64,000 nt of DNA from Lysinibacillus piscis (GTDB lineage Bacteria; Bacillota; Bacilli; Bacillales_A; Planococcaceae), in assembly GCF_026012395.1 (NCBI RefSeq), contig NZ_BRZA01000005.1, positions 62,001 through 126,000 on the forward strand, given 5' to 3'. Positions 28,600 through 37,884 of this stretch are shown here, piece after piece. The notes under the pieces were generated by a model. That model did no database searches. It was given only the letters and a program-made list of their open reading frames with translations, and was not told where the DNA came from. Position 1 is the first letter of the stretch. Each line of letters begins with the position of its first letter. Made by a program: the position numbers and the translations under genes.

Positions 28600-28700
28600 A
28601 TAACTACTCCTTATATCTATTATATAAACTATTAATTTTACTTATATCATTAAACGAGCGTATAGTAAAACCATCATGTGCTTTAGAAGGAGAGATAAAC

Positions 28701-29891
28701 GTGGAACGTGTAGTTGGTACAGTAGTAAGAGGGCTTCGTGGCCCTATCATTAATGAGGGCGATCAAATTGAGCAAATCGTCGTTGATACCGTATTAAATG
28801 CAGCAAAAGTAGAAGGTTACTCAATTGAAGACCGTGATATCGTTACAGTAACAGAATCCGTTGTCGCCCGTGCGCAAGGGAATTACGCATCGATTGATGA
28901 TATCGCAGCAGATGTAGCCGCTAAATTTGGTGACGAAACAGTGGGTGTCATTTTCCCAATCTTAAGTCGTAATCGCTTTGCCAACTGCTTGCGTGGTATT
29001 GCAAAAGGTGTGAAAAAAATCGTGCTGATGTTGAGCTATCCATCTGATGAGGTAGGAAATCACCTCGTAGACATTGATGAATTAGATGTTAAAGGGATTA
29101 ACCCATGGACGGACACATTAACAGAGGCTGAATTCCGTGAGCATTTCGGCTACAAAAAGCATACATTTACAGGTGTGGATTACATCGAATACTATAAAGA
29201 ATTAATCGAGGCTGAGGGAGCTACTTGTGAAGTCATTTTCTCAAACAATGCTAAAACAATTTTAGACTATACAAAATACGTGTTAACATGTGATATTCAT
29301 ACTCGCTTCCGTACAAAGCGTCTATTAAAAGCTAATGGTGTCGAAAAGGTATATAGCCTTGACGATATTTTAGCAACATCGATTAATGGCTCTGGCTTTA
29401 ATGAAGAATATGGATTACTCGGCTCTAACAAGGCGACGGAGGATAGCGTTAAATTATTCCCTCATACTTGTCAGCCAATTGTCGATGGTATCCAAGCTAA
29501 AATTAAAGAAGCAACAGGTAAAACAGTTGAGGTCATGATTTATGGCGATGGTGCATTTAAAGATCCTGTGGGTAAAATTTGGGAGCTAGCAGACCCTGTT
29601 GTCTCTCCAGCTTATACAGCAGGCTTAGATGGTACGCCAAACGAAGTAAAGCTTAAATATTTAGCGGACAACGATTTTGCCAACCTGCGTGGTGACGAAT
29701 TAAAAGCAGCCATCTCTGAATATATTCAAAATAAAGATGAAGACTTAACAGGGCAAATGGCTGCACAAGGCACAACACCTCGTCGCCTAACAGACCTAAT
29801 CGGTTCTCTTTCTGACCTTACTTCAGGCTCAGGTGACAAAGGAACACCAATGATTTATATTCAAGGCTATTTTGATAACTATACAAAATAA
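28701..29891 (+). CDS. CofE-like ligase (coenzyme F420-0:L-glutamate ligase family)
   Basis: A 396-residue protein whose start (VVGTVVRGLRGPIINEGDQIEQIVVDTVL) and DIVTVTESVVARAQGN match the CofE fold, which adds glutamate to F420-0 using GTP. The homologue is longer than typical archaeal CofE (about 250 residues), and no other F420 genes are near. In Firmicutes that lack F420, members probably form another amide bond. The GTG start follows AAGGAGAGATAAAC. It is divergent from the LysR gene, its likely regulator. Confidence 0.8.
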   Translation: MERVVGTVVRGLRGPIINEGDQIEQIVVDTVLNAAKVEGYSIEDRDIVTVTESVVARAQGNYASIDDIAADVAAKFGDETVGVIFPILSRNRFANCLRGIAKGVKKIVLMLSYPSDEVGNHLVDIDELDVKGINPWTDTLTEAEFREHFGYKKHTFTGVDYIEYYKELIEAEGATCEVIFSNNAKTILDYTKYVLTCDIHTRFRTKRLLKANGVEKVYSLDDILATSINGSGFNEEYGLLGSNKATEDSVKLFPHTCQPIVDGIQAKIKEATGKTVEVMIYGDGAFKDPVGKIWELADPVVSPAYTAGLDGTPNEVKLKYLADNDFANLRGDELKAAISEYIQNKDEDLTGQMAAQGTTPRRLTDLIGSLSDLTSGSGDKGTPMIYIQGYFDNYTK

Positions 29892-29902
29892 GGACACATA
29901 GC

Positions 29903-29943
29903 AAAAGCCCATTAGATATACAATATATCTAGTGGGCTTAAAA
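29903..29943 (+). terminator. Intrinsic terminator after CofE-like gene
   Basis: AAGCCCATTAGATATA and TATATCTAGTGGGCTT form a 16-bp stem with one G-T pair; the following tract is A/T-rich rather than pure T. Confidence 0.68.
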
Positions 29944-30039
29944 TATTTACAACGTATGCTAAACTGCTTGGTATTTACTCATATTAAAATAATCTTTTGT
30001 TTTTGTAACCTTTACATGATTCATTTTCGCAAAGCTTTC

Positions 30040-30402
30040 TCAATGTGATAGCACCTCTTGTTGTTTAAAATGAAGAATGCGCAAGTTCATACCCTTTTTT
30101 ACAATAATAGACGCTCCCTTTGTTGCCCAGCCATAGCGTTTAAAATGAATTTGTTGTATTTCAGTGGAACGTAAATGCTTTGAAAATACAACTATGTTAA
30201 AAATCTTCACTTTAAAAAATAATTCATCTTCTTCAATAAAGAATTCATATCTCACCATAAGACCTACCAAACATATGAATATCGAAAGACCAAATAATGT
30301 GGTAATGAATAAACTATCACCTAAAGTAGTAATCATGTAGGTAAAGCCAAAAGTTAGAGGAATGACTACGTTATTTTTAGGTTGCTTCGCTTCATACTTC
30401 AT
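30040..30402 (-). CDS. Small membrane protein with PH-like tail, unknown
   Basis: A 120-residue protein with two adjacent membrane helices (about 15-52) and a C-terminal beta-rich part (YEFFIEEDELFFKVKIFNIVVFSKHLRSTEIQQIHFK) resembling bacterial PH domains. No function known. The ATG at 30402 follows GGGGG with suitable spacing; the longer frame to 30486 has no good site. Confidence 0.65.
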   Translation of the reverse strand: MKYEAKQPKNNVVIPLTFGFTYMITTLGDSLFITTLFGLSIFICLVGLMVRYEFFIEEDELFFKVKIFNIVVFSKHLRSTEIQQIHFKRYGWATKGASIIVKKGMNLRILHFKQQEVLSH

Positions 30403-30543
30403 CCGACTACCCCCTAAAGACATCTTCCTTATACTCTTATTATAACATATTTTTGCAATTATTTTTAGACTATATTTATCCACCAATTCGCAGTATGATA
30501 AGTTTCCTAGCTATATATGCCACGGAAAGGATTGTGATGTGCA

Positions 30544-32832
30544 ATGACAAAGCATGCTGATGAAATCCAAGAAAGAAATTATCTTGTATTATGTCTACAA
30601 GCTATTGGTGAACAAAGAGAAGAAGCTGTACAACGAGAGCAAAGCTTACAGAACAATGTTATTTCATTAAAAGAAACCTTTTGGGATGATGTGAGAATCA
30701 ACTTTGATACATTCAGTGACATCGAGGAAACCTATTTAACAATGAAGCAGCAAGCCGAGCTACTATCTGGCTCTGAGGTGGTACAACAGCATATTGTCAA
30801 AAGCATTCAAGTATATGACCGCTTACAGCAATCACCTTACTTTGCTCGTATTGATTTTTTACCACAAAATCAGCAGGAGCCACTTCAAGTTTATATCGGT
30901 GTGGCAAATTTATTTGATGAAAAACAGGATGACATCTTAATCTATGACTGGCGTGCGCCAATAGCGAGTATGTATTACGACCATACGCCTGGGCCAGCAC
31001 ATTATGAAACACCCACTGAGCAAATTCAAGGAGACATGCTACTAAAACGGCAATTTATCATCAAAAATGGACAATTACAGGCTATGTTTAATACAGGCTT
31101 AACGATTGGGGACGATTTACTACGCAATATTCTTGCCCAAAATGCAGATGAGCACATTCGAAGCATTGTTGCCACAATCCAAGCCGAGCAAAACAAAATT
31201 ATTCGCCATGTTCAAACACCTCACCTCATTGTAGAGGGTGTCGCTGGCAGTGGAAAAACGGCTGTAGCACTCCAACGAATTGCTTATTTACTCTACCACT
31301 ATCGCAATCAAATAACGGCTGACCAAATTGTTTTAATTACGCCTAATCAATTATTCAATCAGTATGTCAATGCTGTACTGCCCGATTTAGGCGAGGATAA
31401 TATGCAACAGCTCACGTTTTCTGACTATGCAAATCAACGTTTAGGTCGTCAATTTCAGCTAGAATATCCATATGAGCAACTAGAATCATTATTGAGTGAA
31501 AAAGATGACACTCGCTATCAAACAAAGCTCCATGCGATTACCTTTAAAGCTAGTCATGCTTATCGTCAACTATTAGACCAATATCTCGGCTATCTATCCA
31601 AACAAGGGCTTCTATTTAAAAATATCGTGTTTCGTGGCGAACGCATTATTACAGCACAGGAAATTACAAAATACTTTTATTCATTAGATACCGCTATTTC
31701 TATCCCTAATCGCCTACAATTCGTCAAGGAATGGTTATTGCAATGTTTAACAGCTATCGAAAAGGCTGAGCGACATAAGGAGTGGGTTGAGGAGGAAAGC
31801 GATTTATTAGAAACGGAGGAATATACAAAAACCTATAGCGAGCTTTTACAGGAGGGTCGTTTTGCAGAAGATACATTCGATGATTTTGAGCAAGAACGTC
31901 GTACATTAGCCAAGCAAATTGTCCAAAAGCAATTTATGCCATTACGTCGCTCTGTTACTCAATTAAAATTTGTACATCTCTTAGGAATTTATCGTCAATT
32001 CTTTACACATCAACATGCTGGCTCACTTCCCCCTCAATGGGAGGAAATTTGTCATTATACACAAAATAATCTAACCAAACGACTTATTGCATACGAGGAC
32101 ATTGCGCCACTCATTTATTTGCAGGATAAAATTGAAGGGCAACGAACAAATACCACTATCCGCCATGTACTGGTTGATGAGGCACAAGATTATTCACCAT
32201 TCCAGCTTTATGTACTACAGCAATTATTCCCCTATGCTCGCATGACAATTTTAGGGGATGGGCATCAAACCATTCATCCACATACATTCCATAATCCCTC
32301 CTTGTTAGCACCTGAGCTTTATGGTGAACAAGTAGCGAAAATGGTTTTAACACGAAGCTATCGCTCTACCAAGCAAATTATTCATTTCACGAGTAAGATT
32401 TTAAAGACAGAGGCTACGATAGAGGCGTTCAATCGAAATGGCACTGAGCCTACCATTACAGTAGTCACAAATGAGGATGATTTAATTACACAGCAAGTAG
32501 AAAGGGTAAATAGCTTAACCTCTCAATTCGATACCATTGCGATTATTTGTAAAACAGCAGAGGAATGTCAACGAGCATATGATAAATTGCACCCCTATTT
32601 AGAAGTGCAGCTCGTTACATCGACAACGAAGCAACTGAAAAAAGGAATTTTACTACTGCCTGTGTATATGGCAAAAGGGCTGGAATTCGATGCTGTCCTA
32701 CTATTTAATGCCTCTAATACTACTTATTCAAGAGAAACCGAACGAAATTACTTTTATACAGCTTGTACAAGAGCTATGCACAAATTGCATATTTATGCAA
32801 TTGATACGTTAACACATTTGATTCCTCAGTAA
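30544..32832 (+). CDS. helD: HelD, RNA polymerase recycling helicase-like factor
   Basis: A 762-residue superfamily 1 protein. The N-terminal coiled coil (about 1-60) is the arm that inserts into RNA polymerase in HelD. Walker A is GVAGSGKTA (about 231-239); later motifs include the DEAQD box (VLVDEAQDYSPFQL), GDGHQTIHP and YRSTKQI. HelD uses ATP to release stalled polymerase from DNA. It is a single gene with a terminator after it. Confidence 0.92.
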   Translation: MTKHADEIQERNYLVLCLQAIGEQREEAVQREQSLQNNVISLKETFWDDVRINFDTFSDIEETYLTMKQQAELLSGSEVVQQHIVKSIQVYDRLQQSPYFARIDFLPQNQQEPLQVYIGVANLFDEKQDDILIYDWRAPIASMYYDHTPGPAHYETPTEQIQGDMLLKRQFIIKNGQLQAMFNTGLTIGDDLLRNILAQNADEHIRSIVATIQAEQNKIIRHVQTPHLIVEGVAGSGKTAVALQRIAYLLYHYRNQITADQIVLITPNQLFNQYVNAVLPDLGEDNMQQLTFSDYANQRLGRQFQLEYPYEQLESLLSEKDDTRYQTKLHAITFKASHAYRQLLDQYLGYLSKQGLLFKNIVFRGERIITAQEITKYFYSLDTAISIPNRLQFVKEWLLQCLTAIEKAERHKEWVEEESDLLETEEYTKTYSELLQEGRFAEDTFDDFEQERRTLAKQIVQKQFMPLRRSVTQLKFVHLLGIYRQFFTHQHAGSLPPQWEEICHYTQNNLTKRLIAYEDIAPLIYLQDKIEGQRTNTTIRHVLVDEAQDYSPFQLYVLQQLFPYARMTILGDGHQTIHPHTFHNPSLLAPELYGEQVAKMVLTRSYRSTKQIIHFTSKILKTEATIEAFNRNGTEPTITVVTNEDDLITQQVERVNSLTSQFDTIAIICKTAEECQRAYDKLHPYLEVQLVTSTTKQLKKGILLLPVYMAKGLEFDAVLLFNASNTTYSRETERNYFYTACTRAMHKLHIYAIDTLTHLIPQ

Positions 32833-32883
32833 TGCGAAGAGACTATTCAATATGTCTTTTTCAAAATGAATTTTTGTAAGATT

Positions 32884-32924
32884 AAAAAGGCAGAAAAATT
32901 GTTAAATCAATCTTTCTGCCTTTC
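32884..32924. terminator. Intrinsic terminator, convergent genes
   Basis: AAAGGCAGAAA and TTTCTGCCTTT form an 11-bp stem between helD and the acyl-CoA dehydrogenase-like gene, with A/T flanks on both sides. Confidence 0.8.
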
Positions 32925-32940
32925 ATTATTTAAATATTCT

Positions 32941-34089
32941 TTAGCTATCAATAGCCGATTGAGCCAATTTTTGAATCGTCATATCGTCCATTGGTGGATT
33001 ATGAAGCCCTGCACGAACATTGCGATAATGTCGCTGCAATGGACATGTTAATTGTAAGCTCTTCGCTCCTACAATTCGCATTGCTTGATCGACAGTTTGA
33101 ATAGCTAAATTCGTTACAGTATGTTTGGCTACGGCAATTTCATTCACCAGCAATGGTCGCCTTGCTGGATCATCATATGCCTCCGCAGCACCATACAAAA
33201 CAAAACGAGCCTGCTGCAGCTTCAATTCCATATTACCAATAAGCTGGTGCACATTTGGTAGTGTACTAATGGGCACTTGTAAACTATTTGGCTGGTAGTG
33301 TTTTGCGAAATCCACAGCATAATCACGGGCAGCTTGGGCAATCCCTAAATAAGTAGCTGGAATATGCAATAACCAACCACTCACCTTTTTAGCATTTGTC
33401 TGGTCGACTAATTCTACTAAATATTCGGCTGGAACAATGGCATTTTGTAGCACTATATCATGACTACTTGTACCACGCATTGCCGCCATATCCCAATTTT
33501 CTTCTACGGATAAGCCTTCTGTACTTTTCGGAATTAAAAAAAAGCCAACTTGCTGCTTTTCTTCAATCCAAGCAGATGTTAAAAAATAATCTAATACAGG
33601 CGCAGCTGTTGTAAAAATTTTGCGACCATTCAATCGCCAACCCTTTTTTACCGAAACAGCATTTGTCTGTGGTCTTCCTCCACGTGTTGGACTTCCTGTC
33701 GCTACTTCACTGGCAGCACGATTAATAATAGCGCCTTTCATTATTTCTTGGGAAATGGTTTTTAATACAGCTGGCGACCAAATTTTCCTTTCGTAAATTT
33801 CGCCTACAGCTCCCAATGTCCACCCTAACGACAATGAACTATTTTCATCATAGCTTGCTAACGTTTCTTGAATGAGCACCATATCATATACTGTGAATCC
33901 TTCCCCACCATACTCCATAGGCAAGGTTAACTTCGGATAACCTAATTGTAATAACAGTCGATGGGCTTCAAAGGGAAAATGTGCTTTCTCATCTACTTCT
34001 GTGGCACCAGCTTTAATCGGCTCTGCAATGGTGGCTAATTTTTGAAGCCAATACCGTTGTCTTTCTGTTTTAATAAATAGTTCCTTCAA
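32941..34089 (-). CDS. Acyl-CoA dehydrogenase-like flavoprotein
   Basis: A 382-residue flavin-dependent protein of the acyl-CoA dehydrogenase superfamily, similar in length to B. subtilis YdbM. The N-terminal helical domain (LGYPKLTLPMEYGGEG), middle beta domain (GRKIFTTAAPVLDYFL) and C-terminal helical domain (VDQAMRIVGAKSLQ, RHYRNVRAGLHNPPMDD) are clear. I could not place the usual catalytic glutamate, and the C-terminus resembles flavin monooxygenases of the DszC/SfnC type, so it could be either. The start is TTG after GAAGGAG. Confidence 0.82.
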   Translation of the reverse strand: MKELFIKTERQRYWLQKLATIAEPIKAGATEVDEKAHFPFEAHRLLLQLGYPKLTLPMEYGGEGFTVYDMVLIQETLASYDENSSLSLGWTLGAVGEIYERKIWSPAVLKTISQEIMKGAIINRAASEVATGSPTRGGRPQTNAVSVKKGWRLNGRKIFTTAAPVLDYFLTSAWIEEKQQVGFFLIPKSTEGLSVEENWDMAAMRGTSSHDIVLQNAIVPAEYLVELVDQTNAKKVSGWLLHIPATYLGIAQAARDYAVDFAKHYQPNSLQVPISTLPNVHQLIGNMELKLQQARFVLYGAAEAYDDPARRPLLVNEIAVAKHTVTNLAIQTVDQAMRIVGAKSLQLTCPLQRHYRNVRAGLHNPPMDDMTIQKLAQSAIDS

Positions 34090-34229
34090 AAAATCTCCTT
34101 CTCTCTAATATTTATCTATTTTCTAAGATTTGAGACTATTTCTATTTGTGTATAGAGCGTAACTTTGAATGTTTCATGCACCACATTCTATTCACAACAT
34201 ATGCTAACACTAAAGAAAGAGGTGTGTAA

Positions 34230-34937
34230 ATGACTAGTATAGCGCCACAGGTTATTCAAACGAAATTTGGCGACATTAATGGTGATGGTCTTTTTGAAAC
34301 AATCTTTTTAATGGGCACTTCATCTGCTGATAGTCCGTTATGGCGAGATCTTACTCTTGTTATTTTTGACAGTCAAACAAGACTATTTGAACAAATACCA
34401 TTGCAACAAAATGTAGGATATCATCCAACATTATTTTTAGGAGACTTTACAAACAATCATCTGGAGGATATTTTAGTCATTTCTGACACAGGTGGTAGTG
34501 GTGGTATTATTAATGGTGAGCTATTTTCCTTTATAGACGGCAAGATACGCTCGATTTTTGATGCTGAATCCTTTAATCAAAAAATGAGCTACACTGTTAA
34601 CTATCAAAATCATTATCAGGTAGCTGTTCGTAGTGCCAACCCTAAAAAACGCTATATTCTTGATCTACACTATAAGGGGCAAGACTATTTAAATGAAATT
34701 TACAATAAAGATGGTATATTAAAACAACCGATTGAAGGATGGGTTGACCCAATTGGCGGGCTATATCCAATTGACTTTGAACGTGATGGTGTTTATGAGA
34801 TGCTCGCGATTCAAGCCATTGCAGGAAGATATCATGCCGACGGATTAGGCTATGTTGAGAATATTTTAAAATGGAATGGTACAGAATTTATCATCGCTCG
34901 ACAAACCGTCAGCATCATTGGAAAGGATTTGCAGTAA
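34230..34937 (+). CDS. VCBS/FG-GAP repeat protein without signal peptide
   Basis: A 235-residue protein with calcium-binding-like repeats: FGDINGDGLFETIFL (about 12-26), FLGDFTNNHLEDILVI and IDFERDGVYEMLAIQ, typical of VCBS/FG-GAP beta-propeller blades. No signal peptide or membrane helix is seen, unusual for a family often exported. Function unknown. AAGAGGTG precedes the ATG. Confidence 0.75.
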   Translation: MTSIAPQVIQTKFGDINGDGLFETIFLMGTSSADSPLWRDLTLVIFDSQTRLFEQIPLQQNVGYHPTLFLGDFTNNHLEDILVISDTGGSGGIINGELFSFIDGKIRSIFDAESFNQKMSYTVNYQNHYQVAVRSANPKKRYILDLHYKGQDYLNEIYNKDGILKQPIEGWVDPIGGLYPIDFERDGVYEMLAIQAIAGRYHADGLGYVENILKWNGTEFIIARQTVSIIGKDLQ

Positions 34938-34969
34938 AGCAAAACAAGGCCGTTATGTACGAAATAAAT

Positions 34970-35013
34970 AAAAATCTGTTTGCCTTTTTCATATAAAAGG
35001 CAAACAGATTTTT
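34970..35013. terminator. Bidirectional intrinsic terminator
   Basis: A perfect 19-bp stem (AAAAATCTGTTTGCCTTTT with its complement) and six-base loop between convergent genes. Confidence 0.92.
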
Positions 35014-35020
35014 ATTGTGG

Positions 35021-35395
35021 TTATTTTTCTATCAACGCAAAATAATTATTTTCAGGATCAGCAAAGTTAAATACTCTTCCCATTGGCATCGTTACTAAAT
35101 CTCCTACTTTAATGCCCTTTGTTTGAAAATCCTGATACAACGCCTCGATATTATTCGCATAAAACATAATAGAGGGGGTTCCTAAATTTAGTTCAGGCTG
35201 CATTTTTGCAATCACCTCTTTATTATGTAGCACGAAAGACGTTTGGGCCTCTGTTGAAGGAGCAATTTCAATCCATCTCATACCTGCCTCATTTTGTTCA
35301 GCGACTACTACAAACCCAATCTTCTCTGTCCAAAACTTCAGTGCTGCATCTTGGTCATTAACATATAACATGACTTGCCCAATTTGTTGAATCAT
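35021..35395 (-). CDS. VOC-family (glyoxalase-like) protein
   Basis: A 124-residue single VOC protein: two beta-alpha-beta-beta-beta units (IGQVMLYVNDQDAALKFWTEKIGF and SIMFYANNIEALYQDFQTKGIKV) ending FADPENNYFALIEK. Members bind metals and act as lyases, dioxygenases or resistance proteins; the substrate here is unknown. The ATG at 35395 follows GGAGGG. Confidence 0.85.
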   Translation of the reverse strand: MIQQIGQVMLYVNDQDAALKFWTEKIGFVVVAEQNEAGMRWIEIAPSTEAQTSFVLHNKEVIAKMQPELNLGTPSIMFYANNIEALYQDFQTKGIKVGDLVTMPMGRVFNFADPENNYFALIEK

Positions 35396-35661
35396 AAAAT
35401 CCCTCCGACTCATTTAGTCTACGGCTTGTTCGTATTGTCATTATACTTTATCTTAAAAGCACTTTTCTACCTAAATTGCTAAGTCTATTTTGCTCATTTT
35501 CACATATTTACATACCTAGCCATTCAACTTATATCACATGTCTAAATTATCAAAAAAATTCAAATACAATCCTTGTCTTTTCTGATAGAATGTTTTAATG
35601 ATGATTTTTTTGGCAAAAGAATCATTGTACACTACATGATAGCAGAAAGGAACAATATTAA

Positions 35662-37611
35662 ATGAAACGTATAAGTCTTCGAAAAAAACTAATTTTCTCA
35701 TTTTTAACCATATTACTTATCCCAACATTATTAATTGGTAGTATCTCTTATCAGAGTGCTAAAAGTAATATACTTGAGCAGCAACAATTAAGTACCACCG
35801 AGAGTGTGCGTATGCTAGACTCTAATATCACGAATATGATTAAACCTAAAATTCATGATATTGAATATTTCTCAAAAAAAATTAATTCAACATTTTTACA
35901 AGCCGAAAACAAGGACATGCTTAAAAATCTTTTCCAGGAATACATAAGCACACATCCAGAGATAGAATTACTTTATATCGGGACTGCCGATGGTAAAATA
36001 ATTGATGAACCTGTTCATGACTATGCTAGTGATTATGATCCACGTGCAAGACCTTGGTACAAAGAAGCAATGGACAATAAAGGAAATGTAACAATTTCTG
36101 CTCCATATATTGCATTATCTACAAATAACATTGTGGTAACGGTAATGAAAACCCTTCCAGATAATTTAGGTGTCATTGCATTGGACCTAAATATTTCTAT
36201 CTTAAATGACATGGCAAACGACATACGTATTGGGAAAGCAGGCTTTACATCACTAATAGATCACAATAAAATTTACATTACACATCCAAATAAAGAAAGT
36301 GGCTCTGAAGCTACAGAAAGTTATATTTCCGAAATTTACAAACAAGAATCTGGTTTGATTCGTAAAAAAGATCGTCAACTCATATTTGCAACAAATGAAA
36401 TCACTGGCTGGAAAGTCGTAGGAACAATGTTTACAGCAGAAGCAATACAAGCAGCTTCTTCGACTTTAAATGTAACATTCATTGTTACACTCGGCTCAAT
36501 TATAGTAGGTTTCATTTTTATGCTCTTCATGCTTAAATCTATTGTTAGCCCAATTAAACAGCTTCAGCAAAGTGCACTAAAAATTAGTGAGGGCGATTTA
36601 ACAACCTTTATCGAGGTACATTCTAAGGATGAAATTGGTCAGCTTGGAGAAGCTTTCATTGCGATGAAACTCAGCTTGAAAAAATTAATTCGTAATGTCG
36701 ATCAGAGTGCACAGCATGTTCAAAGCTCTGCACAAAATTTATCTGCTAATGCAGAGCAAAATATCGCAACTTCCGAGCAAGTTGCGAAGGCTATGCAGCA
36801 AGTAATCCTTAGTACAGACAAGCAAACAACTGGTATTGAACAAAATGCTCTTTCTGTTGAGGAAATTGCACGTGGTGTTGTGGAAGTAGCTGATAGTGCC
36901 ACACAAGTAGCCGATTTGTCTGGAAGTGCAATACAGCTCGCTGAAGATGGCGGTCATACTGTTGCACAAACTGTTAATCAGATGGAATCCATTCATACAT
37001 CTGTTGCACAATCTAATGAAATGATTCAATCACTCTATAGTCGCACACAGGAGATTGGCTCGATTCTGCAAATCATTACAGCCATTTCTGACCAAACAAA
37101 CCTACTTGCATTAAATGCAGCCATTGAAGCCGCACGAGCAGGTGAGCATGGTAAAGGCTTTGCTGTTGTAGCTGATGAGGTACGTAAATTAGCGGAGCAA
37201 TCGTTGCATTCAACGGAGCAAATTGCAGCACTTATTACAGCTATTCAGCAAGACACAGCTCAATCTGTCCAAGCAATGGGGGAAGCTTCCACAGATGTTC
37301 AAACTGGCTTACAATTAACAGCAGACACAAGACAAAAATTTATGAATATTGTGGAGAGCTTACGCAATATTGCTCCACAGCTAGAAGGTATTTCTGCTGC
37401 TTCTGAAGAGATTTCTGCTGTTGTTCAGGAAGTAGCTGCAACTGCCATCGACTTATCAGATCATGCAAAAATGAATGCTGCCTCTTCAGAGGAGGTTGCT
37501 GCTTCAACAGAAGAGACACTTTCTTCTACACAGGACATAGCTGCCGCAGCCAAAGACTTACTTGATATGGCTGATGAATTACAAAATCAAGTGAGCTTCT
37601 TTAAATATTAA
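35662..37611 (+). CDS. Methyl-accepting chemotaxis protein, dCache sensor (copy 1)
   Basis: A 649-residue receptor. TM1 is at about 11-30 and TM2 at about 270-292, with a double Cache domain between them ([29 protein letters not shown]). HAMP and a long MCP signalling domain follow ([20 protein letters not shown]). dCache_1 receptors often bind amino acids or organic acids. It is followed by a second copy of the same length and very similar signalling half. The start follows GAAAGGAACAATATTAA. Confidence 0.94.
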   Translation: MKRISLRKKLIFSFLTILLIPTLLIGSISYQSAKSNILEQQQLSTTESVRMLDSNITNMIKPKIHDIEYFSKKINSTFLQAENKDMLKNLFQEYISTHPEIELLYIGTADGKIIDEPVHDYASDYDPRARPWYKEAMDNKGNVTISAPYIALSTNNIVVTVMKTLPDNLGVIALDLNISILNDMANDIRIGKAGFTSLIDHNKIYITHPNKESGSEATESYISEIYKQESGLIRKKDRQLIFATNEITGWKVVGTMFTAEAIQAASSTLNVTFIVTLGSIIVGFIFMLFMLKSIVSPIKQLQQSALKISEGDLTTFIEVHSKDEIGQLGEAFIAMKLSLKKLIRNVDQSAQHVQSSAQNLSANAEQNIATSEQVAKAMQQVILSTDKQTTGIEQNALSVEEIARGVVEVADSATQVADLSGSAIQLAEDGGHTVAQTVNQMESIHTSVAQSNEMIQSLYSRTQEIGSILQIITAISDQTNLLALNAAIEAARAGEHGKGFAVVADEVRKLAEQSLHSTEQIAALITAIQQDTAQSVQAMGEASTDVQTGLQLTADTRQKFMNIVESLRNIAPQLEGISAASEEISAVVQEVAATAIDLSDHAKMNAASSEEVAASTEETLSSTQDIAAAAKDLLDMADELQNQVSFFKY

Positions 37612-37633
37612 TTGCTTAATTAAATAATTCATC

Positions 37634-37670
37634 AAACTGAGTTCAATCAAAAGCTGAACTCAGTTTTTTT
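37634..37670 (+). terminator. Intrinsic terminator
   Basis: AAACTGAGTTCA and TGAACTCAGTTT form a perfect stem with a nine-base loop and a T-run, between the two dCache receptors, so they are separate transcripts. Confidence 0.9.
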
Positions 37671-37884
37671 ATTTAGAATATAGCCCTTGTAAATAGTCTG
37701 AATTTTCCATCTCTTTATGTTATAATCTACTTAATCTAAAAGCTCTTTTACTATAGAAGATTGATTAGCTTTTTATCTCTCAAAATAATTAATAATTTCA
37801 GATTATCTAAATAATACATTTTATTATGCCGAAACATGCCAATTAATGTATATTATAATTATTTTCGAAAGGAATGATACATAT

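Noticed and set aside
37700-37884. CodY-like sequence TTTCAGATTAT upstream of the second dCache receptor
   Set aside because: Five mismatches to the CodY consensus.
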